From an uncultured Myxococcales bacterium (GTDB taxonomy: Bacteria > Myxococcota_A > UBA9042), in contig CALGHC010000257.1 in the NCBI GenBank assembly GCA_937915965.1, positions 1-18,061 of the forward strand: a stretch of 18,061 bases of DNA. Reading direction: 5' to 3'. Below are positions 8,076-16,712 of the stretch, piece after piece (position 1 is the stretch's first letter; the number at the start of each line of letters is the position of its first letter). The notes under the pieces were generated by a model. The model was not told the DNA's origin. It made no database searches and saw only the letters and a program-made list of their open reading frames with translations. The position numbers and the translations under genes were made by a program.

Positions 8076-8110
8076 ACAGGATGCTGAATAGTCGCCGAGA
8101 TCTGACTCAT

Positions 8111-8142
8111 CTTGGTCTTGAGTCGTCTTGGTCTTGAGTCGA
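8111..8142. repeat. 16-bp tandem direct repeat, two copies
   Basis: CTTGGTCTTGAGTCGT (8111-8126) is followed directly by the same sequence ending in A (8127-8142), 15 of 16 bases identical. It lies just beyond the mscS stop codon and inside the left end of the inverted-repeat segment. No hairpin or coding role is evident. Confidence 0.85.
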
Positions 8143-8156
8143 TCGGAAGGGAGCAG

Positions 8157-9263
8157 TCAATCGCCGTCCAACGGGCGACCTGGCAACGCGAATCCCTCCG
8201 GCAACCCACGGATGTAGACGTCGCGCTTGGCGTAGGGTATCTCGATGCCGTCCGCCCCAAATCGCTTGTAAACTGCGGTGTTAAGCTGGTCAAGAACGCG
8301 GCCGCGCAGCTCCGGTTTGGCGATCCAGACCAACAGCTCGAAGTCGAGGCTCGAAGCGCCAAACGCCCGCAGGCGCACTCGCGGGCAGACGTCGTCGTCA
8401 TCGCGAATGATCTCGCCGGTTGTGGCGGCGACGTCCAGCAACACCTCGCGGACGTGATCGATATCTGAACCGTAGGCGACACCGACGGCGACCCGCAGCC
8501 TTTCTCGCTCGTAGGGTCCGCCGCTCTCGTTCTTGATGCGGGCGTTGGCCATGACAGAGTTGGGAATGATGATCTCGATCTCGTCGCGGGTCTGCAGGCG
8601 GGTCGAGCGCAAGCCGATCTCGACGACCCGGCCGCGCTCGCCGCTGTCGAGCACCAGATAGTCACCCGGCTTGTAGGGCGCATCGGCCAGGATGAAGACG
8701 CCTGCAAACAGGTTGGCGAGCGTGTCCTTGGCGGCGAAACCAACTGCGATTCCGACGATCCCGGCCGAGGCGAGCCAGCCGGTCACGTCGACGCCCCAGG
8801 CGAGGAGCAGGAAGTAGCTTCCGCCGCCGAGCAGCACTGCTTTGGCCGTCACCTCAAAGGCTGGCTGGGTGCGGGGCTGGAAGAGGCCCGTCTCGCGGTT
8901 GGCGACCAACCCCGCGAGGACTTCGAGGACGAGGCGACTGAGGCGCCACAGAACCAGAAACCAATGGAAGACGGCGACAGTGACGAGCAGGCTGCGGCTG
9001 ACGTCAACGATCCAGCCGGACGGGGCGACCAGGACAATCGCAATCCAAGCGCCGATGATCACGACCGTGGCGGCGATCGGGCCGCGCAACATGGCGGCGA
9101 TGCGATCGTCGACATCGGTTCGGGTTCGTTGGGTCAAGCGAGAGACGACCCGCCGGAAGACCAGGTCAACAAACGCTGCGAGCAGCAGCGCGACGACGAT
9201 GGTCACGGCGGCGCGAGGCGCTGGGTCCTGCAGCCAATCTGGCCAGTCGAACGACAGTTCCAT
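8157..9263 (-). CDS. MscS-family mechanosensitive ion channel
   Basis: 368-residue inner-membrane channel that would release solutes during hypo-osmotic shock. The ATG at 9263 has GAGG (9269-9272) 5 nt upstream. Predicted membrane segments lie at about 18-36, 61-81, 91-108 and 141-160. The pore helix at about 163-193 has the Ala/Gly-packed pattern typical of MscS TM3 (GIVGIAVGFAAKDTLANLFAG). The beta domain follows (KPGDYLVLDSGERGRVVEI, about 198-216, and IIIPNSVMAN, 231-240), then an alpha/beta C-terminal domain with VGVAYGSD near 260-267. Length is ordinary for a small MscS homologue. It is the only gene between perfect 28-bp inverted repeats, within a hut cluster to which it has no metabolic link. 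The specific paralogue cannot be assigned. Confidence 0.93.
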   Translation of the reverse strand: MELSFDWPDWLQDPAPRAAVTIVVALLLAAFVDLVFRRVVSRLTQRTRTDVDDRIAAMLRGPIAATVVIIGAWIAIVLVAPSGWIVDVSRSLLVTVAVFHWFLVLWRLSRLVLEVLAGLVANRETGLFQPRTQPAFEVTAKAVLLGGGSYFLLLAWGVDVTGWLASAGIVGIAVGFAAKDTLANLFAGVFILADAPYKPGDYLVLDSGERGRVVEIGLRSTRLQTRDEIEIIIPNSVMANARIKNESGGPYERERLRVAVGVAYGSDIDHVREVLLDVAATTGEIIRDDDDVCPRVRLRAFGASSLDFELLVWIAKPELRGRVLDQLNTAVYKRFGADGIEIPYAKRDVYIRGLPEGFALPGRPLDGD

Positions 9264-9348
9264 GTCTACCTCAATGCCTGTGTCGATGCCGGTGCTTGCG
9301 GCCGTTCGTCAAAATCGCGCATCTCTATGGGCGCAAACGCGCTCCTGA

Positions 9349-9376
9349 AATTGTACAATTGTCAATGCCTGACACC
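9349..9376 (-). repeat. right 28-bp inverted repeat, containing the hutU stop codon
   Basis: Exact reverse complement of 8048-8075. The palindrome AATTGTACAATT occupies 9349-9360. The hutU TGA (9362-9364, minus strand) and its last codons lie inside the repeat, so the repeat sets the end of the hutU reading frame. Confidence 0.9.
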
Positions 9377-11143
9377 TTGACCACCTTGACCACCTTGACC
9401 GTCACGACCACCGTCGGAGTCCGCCGCGAAATCCCGCACGCCCCCCCGACCGGCCGCCTCGATCGCCTCGGGATAGCCGGCATCCAGATGCCGCAGCACG
9501 CCCAGCGTCGGATCATTCGTGAGGACCCGCTGCAACCGCCGCGCCGCGGCCTGCGTGCCGTCGGCGACGATCACGACGCCGGCGTGCTGGCTGTAGCCCA
9601 TGCCCACACCGCCGCCGTGATGCACGCTCACCCAGGTCGCGCCCGAGACAGCGTTGGTCATGGCATTGAGGAAGACCCAGTCGCTGACCGCGTCGCTGCC
9701 GTCGCGCATCGCCTCGGTCTCGCGATTGGGTGAGGCAACCGAGCCGCAGTCGAGGTGGTCGCGACCGATCGCGATCGGCGCGCGGACGGCCCCGCTCGCG
9801 ACCAGATCATTGAACGCGAGGCCAGCGCGCGCCCGTTCGCCCAAGCCCAGCCAGCAGATCCGCGCGGGCAAACCCTGAAAATGCACGCGCGGCGCGCCCT
9901 CGCGGATCCACTGCTGCACCCCATCGTTGTCGGGAAACAGCTCCAGGACCACGCGGTCGGTCTCGGCGATGTCGGCGGGATCGCCGCTAAGCGCCACCCA
10001 ACGAAATGGACCCTCGCCTCGGCAGAAGCGCGGCCGGATATAGGCCGGCACGAAGCCAGGAAAGGCAAACGCCGCCTCGTGCGCCATGCCGCCGGCGACC
10101 GCCTCGCCACGCAGGTTGTTGCCGTAGTCGAAGGTCCGCGCGCCAGCCTCCTGCAGTCGCGCCATGGCGGCGACGTGCGCGACGATGCTCACTCGGACGC
10201 GATCAACCCAGCCTTGCGGGTCGGCGTTCCGCATGCGGGCGGCCTCTGCCAGGCTGACGCCCTGGGGCTGATAGCCAACCATCGGATCATGCGCGGACGT
10301 CTGGTCCGTGAGCACGTCTGGAACCACACCGCGCGCCTCGAGGCGGCCGATCAGATCGAGCGCGGTGCAACAAACAGCGACGCTGCGGGCGACACGGGCA
10401 TCGCGCCAGGCGATCGCTTGATCGATGGCGGCGTCGATGCTGACGGCGCGCTCGTCGAGGTAGCCTGTCTCCAACCGCCGGTCGATCCGCTCCGCATCGA
10501 CCTCAGCCACGAGCATCGTACCGCCGGCGAGCACCGCCGCCAGAGGTTGGGCGCCGCCCATGCCGCCCAGCCCGGCGGTCACGACCAGACGACCGGCAAG
10601 GGAGCGACGTGGGTCGAAGCCTGGTGTCTCGGCGAAGTGACTCCGACCGCACTCGGCAAAGGTCTCGTACGTGCCCTGGACGATGCCCTGGGTGCCAATA
10701 TAGATCCACGAGCCAGCGGTCATCTGGCCGAACATCATCAGCCCTTTGGCCTCAAGCTCGCGGAAATGCTCCCATGTCGACCAGCGCGGCACCAGATTGC
10801 TGTTGGCGATCAACACACGGGGCGCGTCGGCGTGGGTGTGCACGACGCCTACCGCGCGGCCGGACTGGACCAACAGGGTCTCGTCATCCTCAAGCGCCTC
10901 AAGGGCAGCGACGATGCGGTAGAAATCGGCCCACGACCGCGCCGCCCGGCCGATCCCGCCGTAGACCACGAGATCGCGCCAGTCCTCGGCCATATCGGGA
11001 GCGAGGTTGTTGTGAAGCAAACGCAGGGCCGCCTCCTGCCCCCAGCCCTTGCAACGCAGCGTCGTTCCGGTCGGTGTGACCAGGGGCGATGTCGGACACA
11101 GCGGGTCGGCGGCGGGTCGAACGACGGTGGGAACAGTCGACAT
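9362..11143 (-). CDS. hutU: urocanate hydratase
   Basis: Converts urocanate to 4-imidazolone-5-propionate using tightly bound NAD+, the step before HutI. 593 residues; the ATG at 11143 has AGGAG (11150-11154) 6 nt upstream. Family blocks are intact: LVVYGGIGRAARSW (58-71), HTHADAPRVLIANSNLVPRW (102-121), GQMTAGSWIYIGTQGIVQGT (139-158), the NAD-binding GLGGMGGAQP (191-200), TDQTSAHDP (279-287), AFPGFVPAYIRPRFCRGEGP (360-379), GLPARICW (424-431) and HHGGGVGMGYSQHAG (508-522). The usual family end comes shortly after HLDAGY (552-557). Here about 27 further residues, rich in Gly, Asp and Gln, are encoded partly by a 9-bp tandem repeat and by the inverted repeat, so the protein is longer than the usual ~555. 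The tail probably arose when the repeat segment replaced the original stop; enzyme activity is probably unaffected. Confidence 0.96.
   Translation of the reverse strand: MSTVPTVVRPAADPLCPTSPLVTPTGTTLRCKGWGQEAALRLLHNNLAPDMAEDWRDLVVYGGIGRAARSWADFYRIVAALEALEDDETLLVQSGRAVGVVHTHADAPRVLIANSNLVPRWSTWEHFRELEAKGLMMFGQMTAGSWIYIGTQGIVQGTYETFAECGRSHFAETPGFDPRRSLAGRLVVTAGLGGMGGAQPLAAVLAGGTMLVAEVDAERIDRRLETGYLDERAVSIDAAIDQAIAWRDARVARSVAVCCTALDLIGRLEARGVVPDVLTDQTSAHDPMVGYQPQGVSLAEAARMRNADPQGWVDRVRVSIVAHVAAMARLQEAGARTFDYGNNLRGEAVAGGMAHEAAFAFPGFVPAYIRPRFCRGEGPFRWVALSGDPADIAETDRVVLELFPDNDGVQQWIREGAPRVHFQGLPARICWLGLGERARAGLAFNDLVASGAVRAPIAIGRDHLDCGSVASPNRETEAMRDGSDAVSDWVFLNAMTNAVSGATWVSVHHGGGVGMGYSQHAGVVIVADGTQAAARRLQRVLTNDPTLGVLRHLDAGYPEAIEAAGRGGVRDFAADSDGGRDGQGGQGGQGVRH
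9374..9400. repeat. 9-bp tandem repeat, three copies, inside the hutU 3' end
   Basis: ACCTTGACC repeated three times without mismatch. The array touches the outer edge of the right inverted repeat, sharing its terminal ACC. On the minus strand it encodes Gly-Gly-Gln units in the last residues of HutU. Confidence 0.9.
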
Positions 11144-11149
11144 CTCGCT

Positions 11150-11154
11150 CTCCT
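11150..11154 (-). promoter_or_regulatory. Shine-Dalgarno of hutU
   Basis: AGGAG on the minus strand, 6 nt before the ATG at 11143. It supports that start. Confidence 0.6.
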
Positions 11155-11197
11155 GGTGCAGCTCGTGCCGCGACGATCGGGATGGGCGCCGCGCTCA

Positions 11198-11263
11198 CCG
11201 GCTCCCGCGCGAATTGCAGCCGGCTCCCGCGCGAATTGCAGCCGGCTCCCGCGCGAATTGCAA
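11198..11263. repeat. 22-bp tandem repeat, three copies, between serA and hutU
   Basis: Three head-to-tail copies, starting CCGGCTCCCGCGCGAATTGC, at 11198-11219, 11220-11241 and 11242-11263. They are identical except for the last base of the third. Each internal junction forms the 8-bp palindrome AGCCGGCT (11218-11225, 11240-11247). The array fills nearly half of the 144-bp gap downstream of serA and upstream of hutU, both on the minus strand. It may be a protein-binding array, part of the hutU leader, or a slippage product. Confidence 0.95.
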
Positions 11264-11287
11264 CAGCGCGGTCCGTTGCCCCATCGA

Positions 11288-12523
11288 TCAGAACAGGAAG
11301 CGCACGCGGATCGTGGCGTCGATCGCTTCAAGCTCAGCCTTGATCTCCGCGCCCTCTTCTGCCTGACCGTGAACGTCGATGACCACATAACCGACCTGGC
11401 CGTCGGTGCGCAGGTACTGGCCGGCGATGTTGAGGTCGCGCGACGAGAAGGCCCTGTTGACCGCGGCGAGGACACCGGGGCGGTCGTGGTGAATATGAAG
11501 AAAGCGGGTGCGATCGCGCTGCACCGGCAGCGACACCTCGACCAGGTTGACCGCTCCCTGGGTCGAGCCGCTGTCGCTGTAGCGGATCAGCTTGTCAGCG
11601 ACCTCGCGGCCAATGCCCTCCTGCGCTTCCTCAGTGTTGCCACCGATATGCGGCGTGAGGATCACGTTATCGAGACCCTGCAGCTGCGACGAAAACACGG
11701 CCGCGGCGGAGGTCGGCTCGGTCGGAAAGACGTCCACCGCCGCCCCGCTCAGGTGGCCGCCACGCAGCGCCTCGGCGAGAGCGTCCAGGTCGACGACGTC
11801 GCCGCGCGATGCGTTGATCAGCAGCGCGCCCGCCTTCATTCGTGCGATCTCATTCGCGCCGATCATGCCCTGGGTCAACTCGGTCGCTGGCACGTGCAGC
11901 GTGACGATGTCCGAGATCGTCAGCAGCTCGTCGAGCGAGGTGCACGGCTGGGCATTGCCCAAGGTCAACTTCGGCTCGATGTCGTGGTAGCGCACCTGCA
12001 GCCCGAATGCCTCGGCGAGCGCCGAGACCTGGCTGCCAATGTGGCCATAGCCGACGATGCCGAGGACCTTGCCGCGCACCTCGTGGGCACCACGGGCGCC
12101 CTTCTGCCACACGCCCGCGTGGGCCAGCGCGGAGAGCCAAGGAACACGACGTTGCAGCAGGATGATCTCGCCGATCACCAGCTCCGCGACCGAACGCGTG
12201 TTTGCGTACGGTGCGTTGAAGACCGGCACCCCGAGCAGACGCGCCGCGTCGAGATCGACCTGGTTGACGCCAATGCAGAAGGTCCCGATTGCAAAGAGCT
12301 TCGATGCGCCCCGCAGGAGCTCGCCGTCGAGTTGGGTGCGCGAGCGGATACCGACGATGTGCGCCGAGGCCAGACGCTCGGCGAGCTCATCGCGATCGAG
12401 AGCGCCGTCGAGACGCTCGACCTGACCGTAGCCGGCGGCCGCGAAGGTAGCCACCGCGCTGTCATGCACCCCCTCAAGCAGGAGAACGCGTATCTTGTCA
12501 CGCGCCAGGGTCAAACGGGTCAT
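11288..12523 (-). CDS. serA: D-3-phosphoglycerate dehydrogenase
   Basis: Oxidises 3-phosphoglycerate to 3-phosphohydroxypyruvate with NAD+, the first committed step of serine synthesis. 411 residues, matching the ~410-residue Escherichia coli-type enzyme nearly end to end. The ATG at 12523 has GAGG (12529-12532) 5 nt upstream. Visible are the substrate-binding RSRT (60-63), TRSVAELVIGE (109-119), Trp139 in GVWQK, the Rossmann motif GYGHIG (158-163), the catalytic triad Arg240 (NASRG), Glu269 (PTEP) and His292 (TPHIGG), and a C-terminal ACT domain (about 339-411) opening HIHHDRPGVL. In E. coli-type enzymes the ACT domain binds serine for feedback inhibition. The next gene on the same strand is hutU, 144 bp away with a tandem-repeat array between, so co-transcription is uncertain. 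Confidence 0.96.
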   Translation of the reverse strand: MTRLTLARDKIRVLLLEGVHDSAVATFAAAGYGQVERLDGALDRDELAERLASAHIVGIRSRTQLDGELLRGASKLFAIGTFCIGVNQVDLDAARLLGVPVFNAPYANTRSVAELVIGEIILLQRRVPWLSALAHAGVWQKGARGAHEVRGKVLGIVGYGHIGSQVSALAEAFGLQVRYHDIEPKLTLGNAQPCTSLDELLTISDIVTLHVPATELTQGMIGANEIARMKAGALLINASRGDVVDLDALAEALRGGHLSGAAVDVFPTEPTSAAAVFSSQLQGLDNVILTPHIGGNTEEAQEGIGREVADKLIRYSDSGSTQGAVNLVEVSLPVQRDRTRFLHIHHDRPGVLAAVNRAFSSRDLNIAGQYLRTDGQVGYVVIDVHGQAEEGAEIKAELEAIDATIRVRFLF

Positions 12524-12816
12524 CGCTTCCTCTCGACAAAGGTCGCGCGGTGGCGACAGCTCCGCCCGACGCCCTACCGCAGTCCGCAGCCAACGACAAT
12601 CCCTGCGGCGCTAGCTGGCCCTGGGGAGGCGCCCGCAGACGCGGTCATGGCGCGGCTGGTGGTGGCGAAGGAGGCCGCGCCCCCGGCGGATTGCTCCCAC
12701 CCGCCACGGTCGCTATGCTGCCGGCCGCCATGCCCAGCAGAAACCTCCCATCGCCAGTCGCATCAAGGGTCGCTCTTCGCGCGCAGGGTGGGCTGTTTGA
12801 CGCGGGTCGCGACCCA
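12524..12816. other. divergent intergenic region between serA and the Cys-rich lipoprotein gene
   Basis: 293 bp. The plus-strand frame of the lipoprotein is open back to a GTG at 12550, with ATGs at 12715 and 12730. The predicted extension is Gly/Pro/Arg-rich, has mixed third-position bases and no ribosome-binding site, so I treat it as untranslated. No clear promoter motif for either gene was recognised. Confidence 0.4.
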
Positions 12817-14376
<1,560 letters not shown>

Positions 14377-14422
14377 CACAGCGATGGCTGCAAGCAGGCG
14401 GTAGGGCCCCGGTCGGGCCCCA

Positions 14423-14451
14423 CTGACCGCGACCGTGAGCCGTGGTATCGT
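14423..14451 (+). promoter_or_regulatory. candidate sigma-70 promoter of rnpB
   Basis: CTGACC (14423-14428), a 17-bp spacer, then TATCGT (14446-14451). A start 7 nt after the -10 box would fall at 14458, which is the first base of the long P1 helix of the RNA. The agreement of two independent boundaries supports the call. Confidence 0.6.
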
Positions 14452-14457
14452 TCTCAC

Positions 14458-14870
14458 GCGAGTCGCGGGTGGTCAGGTGGCCGCTGGCGAAAGCTGGAGG
14501 AAAGTCCGGGCTCCATACGGCAGGGTGCCGGCTAACGGCCGGCGAGGGCAACCTCAGGGAAAGTGCCACAGAGAGCAAACCGCGTCCCTGGACGTCCGTC
14601 CTCGGACGGCGTCTCGCGGCGCAAGGGTGAAAGCGTGCGGTAAGAGCGCACGGGGGCCGGCGGTGACGTCGGCCTCGGTAAACCCCACCCGGAGCAAGGT
14701 CAAGACGAGGGCGTACGCCCGCTTCGGCGGGCTGGAGGGCAGCCGGTCCGAGTCCTCGGGTAGACCGCTTGAGGTGCCTGGCAACAGGTGACCCAGACGA
14801 ATGGTCATCGCCGTGGCGCGGGCGACTGCGCAACGGAACAGAACCCGGCTTACGACCACCCGCGGCTCGC
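14458..14870 (+). ncRNA. rnpB: RNase P RNA (bacterial type A-like)
   Basis: Catalytic RNA that removes 5' leaders from tRNA precursors. Conserved core elements appear in order: GAGGAAAGTCCGGGCTCC (14497-14514, P4 5' strand and flank), CAGGGTGCCGGCTAACGGCC from 14521, GGGAAAGTGCCACAGAGA (14557-14574), GGTAAACCCCACC-GGAGCAAGGT (14677-14700), TAGACCGCTTGAG (14761-14773) and CAGAACCCGGCTTAC (14839-14853, P4 3' strand). The termini pair: 14458-14474 with 14854-14870 form a 17-bp P1 helix with one G-U pair and no mismatch. Length is about 413 nt, somewhat long for type A. A short AT-rich stretch (ATTCTT) follows P1, which may itself help termination. The reading frames crossing this locus are not genes. 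Confidence 0.97.
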
Positions 14871-14947
14871 ATTCTTCCTGGTGGCAGTGTCGGGCTCATG
14901 GGCGACCGCGGGCGTGCAAATGACGGCGCGGCCGCGACTGCAAGGGA

Positions 14948-16267
14948 TCAGGTGCGGCGGCGGCGCTTGCGACGGACGTTGGGGCGCACGGGCGGCGGCG
15001 CACGACCATCGGCGTAGTGCGTGAGCGCAAAGCGAAACGCCATGCTATCGCTGAGGCGCTCCTTTGGCTCTTCGATCGTCGCGACGAGCAGACCGACGTG
15101 CTCGCGTTCAGCCCTCAGCTCGGTAAAGTCCGGCAGCGCCATCACGTTTGGATCCGATCCACGCGCACGGTTGCCCGCGATGCGATCGAGCTCCGCGTCC
15201 GACAGGTTCCGCAGCCGATCGCTCTTGCGGCTGTCGATCCCGTACAAGCGAGCGATCGGATCGTAGTCGGGCTGCGTCTCATCGAAAGGCGTGTAGACCT
15301 GATGATGGAGCATGCGGGCGTCGAGTCGGTTGCCGCGGTTGTCGCCGGGGCGCTCGACCTCCTTGAGGCGCGCGCGCTGGTCCTTCTTCTTGCCCTTGCG
15401 CTCTTCGCCGCGCGTCGGCTTGTCGGGCCCCTTGGCTTGCGCTGATTGCGCTGATTGATCGGCTCGCTCGGCCCCGTCAGGACCGTCCGATCGAGCGCCA
15501 CGATCTCCGCGGCCTGCGCGATCTGCACGACCTGCGCGTTCGGCGACGACGGGGCTGCCTGGGTCATCCGACGCCGCGGCGACGTCCTCGTTTGCAGGTT
15601 CGGCGACCACGGCGACCTGGTCGCCAATCTCGACGGGCCACACCCTACCAGACCGCAGGGCGTCGACCAGCGCCGCCTGTGAAGCCGGCGGCGCCGCAAA
15701 GAGGGTCGCAACCCGACCGAAGCCGGCCTCGGTGACCTCTCCAATCGAACCACCGGCGAACGGCAGCGCCGTCGACGCGAGCGGGTGCGTGGCCGGGCTG
15801 CCTTCGAGTTGGGCAGGGACCGCGAGGATCACGCCGCTCAAACCACTGCCGTCGTCGAACGCGGCGGCGTCGACAGCGACACCGCCGTCAAGGACCAGCA
15901 GCACTGCGCCACCTCGGTCATTGAAGGAACGGGCCACCTCCCTGGCCGGATAGATCGGCTCGCCGTCGGCACGGTCTTCGCCCAGCTCGCGCCAACCGCA
16001 CGCGGTGTACCAGGTGTCGTCGCCTTGCCGCGGGCAACAGAGCACCCGGCCGCGCTCAGTCGGCAACTCCACGCCTGTGAAGAAGCGGACTCCGGTCGCC
16101 TCGGTGGCCGTAGCGGCTCCCGAAACATCCACGGGAAGCGCGCCGCCAAGCAGAACGAGACCGTCAATGCCGGCCTCGCGGGCGCGACTGGCCATGGCCT
16201 GAAAATCCAACTCACCGTCCGCAGCCACCGTGGGCCGGACGTAGACATCAATCAATGCGGGGACCAC
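14948..16267 (-). CDS. PHP-like domain protein lacking metal ligands, with Arg/Lys-rich linker and tail
   Basis: 439 residues from a GTG at 16267, with AGGAG (16275-16279) 7 nt upstream. Residues 1 to about 220 read like a PHP phosphoesterase: DVYVRPTVAADGEL (7-20) stands where active PHP proteins have D-x-H-x-H-T...SDG, followed by AREAGIDGLVLLG (29-41), GVRFFTGVEL (59-68), FAGGSIGEV (170-178) in place of the SDAH segment, and ALVDALRSGRVWPV (199-212). The metal-binding histidines are absent at each place, so hydrolase activity is unlikely. Residues about 240-310 are a charged Arg/Gly/Asp/Lys linker, 311-425 a region I cannot assign, and the C-terminus is RRKRRRR. Basic tracts would suit nucleic-acid binding. 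It converges on rnpB with a 77-bp gap. PHP kinship is judged by eye and is moderately sure; function is unknown. Confidence 0.72.
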   Translation of the reverse strand: MVPALIDVYVRPTVAADGELDFQAMASRAREAGIDGLVLLGGALPVDVSGAATATEATGVRFFTGVELPTERGRVLCCPRQGDDTWYTACGWRELGEDRADGEPIYPAREVARSFNDRGGAVLLVLDGGVAVDAAAFDDGSGLSGVILAVPAQLEGSPATHPLASTALPFAGGSIGEVTEAGFGRVATLFAAPPASQAALVDALRSGRVWPVEIGDQVAVVAEPANEDVAAASDDPGSPVVAERAGRADRAGRGDRGARSDGPDGAERADQSAQSAQAKGPDKPTRGEERKGKKKDQRARLKEVERPGDNRGNRLDARMLHHQVYTPFDETQPDYDPIARLYGIDSRKSDRLRNLSDAELDRIAGNRARGSDPNVMALPDFTELRAEREHVGLLVATIEEPKERLSDSMAFRFALTHYADGRAPPPVRPNVRRKRRRRT

Positions 16268-16712
16268 GGGCGATCTCCTGCTCTTTAGGTTGCGGGACGG
16301 CGTTCACTGTGCCGGATTCCGAGTGATTGTATTGCGGGCGCGACCGGACCACTCGCCTCGTACCTTCGAGGCAGGATTGGACCGAGGCGGCACCGTCGCA
16401 GGCTGGCAAATCGCTGGATCGCATCGCCGCAAGACACCCGCACACAGCGGATGCCCATCGGACCCTCGTCCTACCAATCGCCTGCCTGCTCGAGACGTAG
16501 ACCGCCGCTCGTTCTCGCCGTTGGGGCGTTCCCACCGGCGGCGAGCTTCTGCCTCCGCCTGGCCTCGACACGGTGGCGAGGGAGACGGGGCTGCTGCGGT
16601 CGAGAAGGCTAGCACAATCCCAAGGCCGCTGGGAAGCGCGAGTGACAATCGGTGTCCAGCGAGGCACATGACCCGGCTCCGCCGCGATGCGGTCGTGACC
16701 GACCGGGTGCTG
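16268..16712. other. 445-bp intergenic region without a supported gene
   Basis: Frames on both strands here give Arg/Pro/Ser-rich products with no recognisable family, and the plus-strand frame runs antisense into the next gene. A possible -10 box TACAAT lies on the minus strand at 16326-16331, about 60 bp upstream of the PHP-like start, but its -35 region is poor. No tRNA, hairpin terminator or repeat was noticed. Confidence 0.4.
16275..16279 (-). promoter_or_regulatory. Shine-Dalgarno supporting the GTG start of the PHP-like gene
   Basis: AGGAG on the minus strand, 7 nt before the GTG at 16265-16267. There is no competing ATG with a comparable signal. Confidence 0.6.

Larger units (their letters stand above)
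8048..9376. mobile_element. putative transposase-less cassette: 28-bp perfect inverted repeats enclosing mscS
   Basis: The ends at 8048-8075 and 9349-9376 are exact reverse complements over all 28 bp, and identity stops on both sides of each copy. The 1,329-bp segment contains one complete gene, an MscS-type channel, and no transposase. It interrupts the space between hutU and hutI. Terminal inverted repeats with passenger cargo but no transposase are the defining layout of mobile insertion cassettes; an invertible segment, or a chance pair of dispersed REP-like repeats, are alternatives. No convincing target-site duplication is seen (CGAT outside the left end, TTGA outside the right). Mobility is inference. 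Confidence 0.4.

Noticed and set aside
8059..8087. TTGACA in the inverted repeat as the -35 box of an inward promoter
   Set aside because: 17 bp downstream is TGCTGA, a poor -10, and the right copy is followed by GCGCGT; neither direction gives a convincing promoter.
11198..11263. Short CRISPR array
   Set aside because: The 22-bp units are directly adjacent with no spacers, and no cas gene is in the window.
14435..14791. Small open frames across 14336-14900 on both strands
   Set aside because: The locus is the RNase P RNA gene; the frames are Arg/Gly-rich and cross conserved RNA elements.
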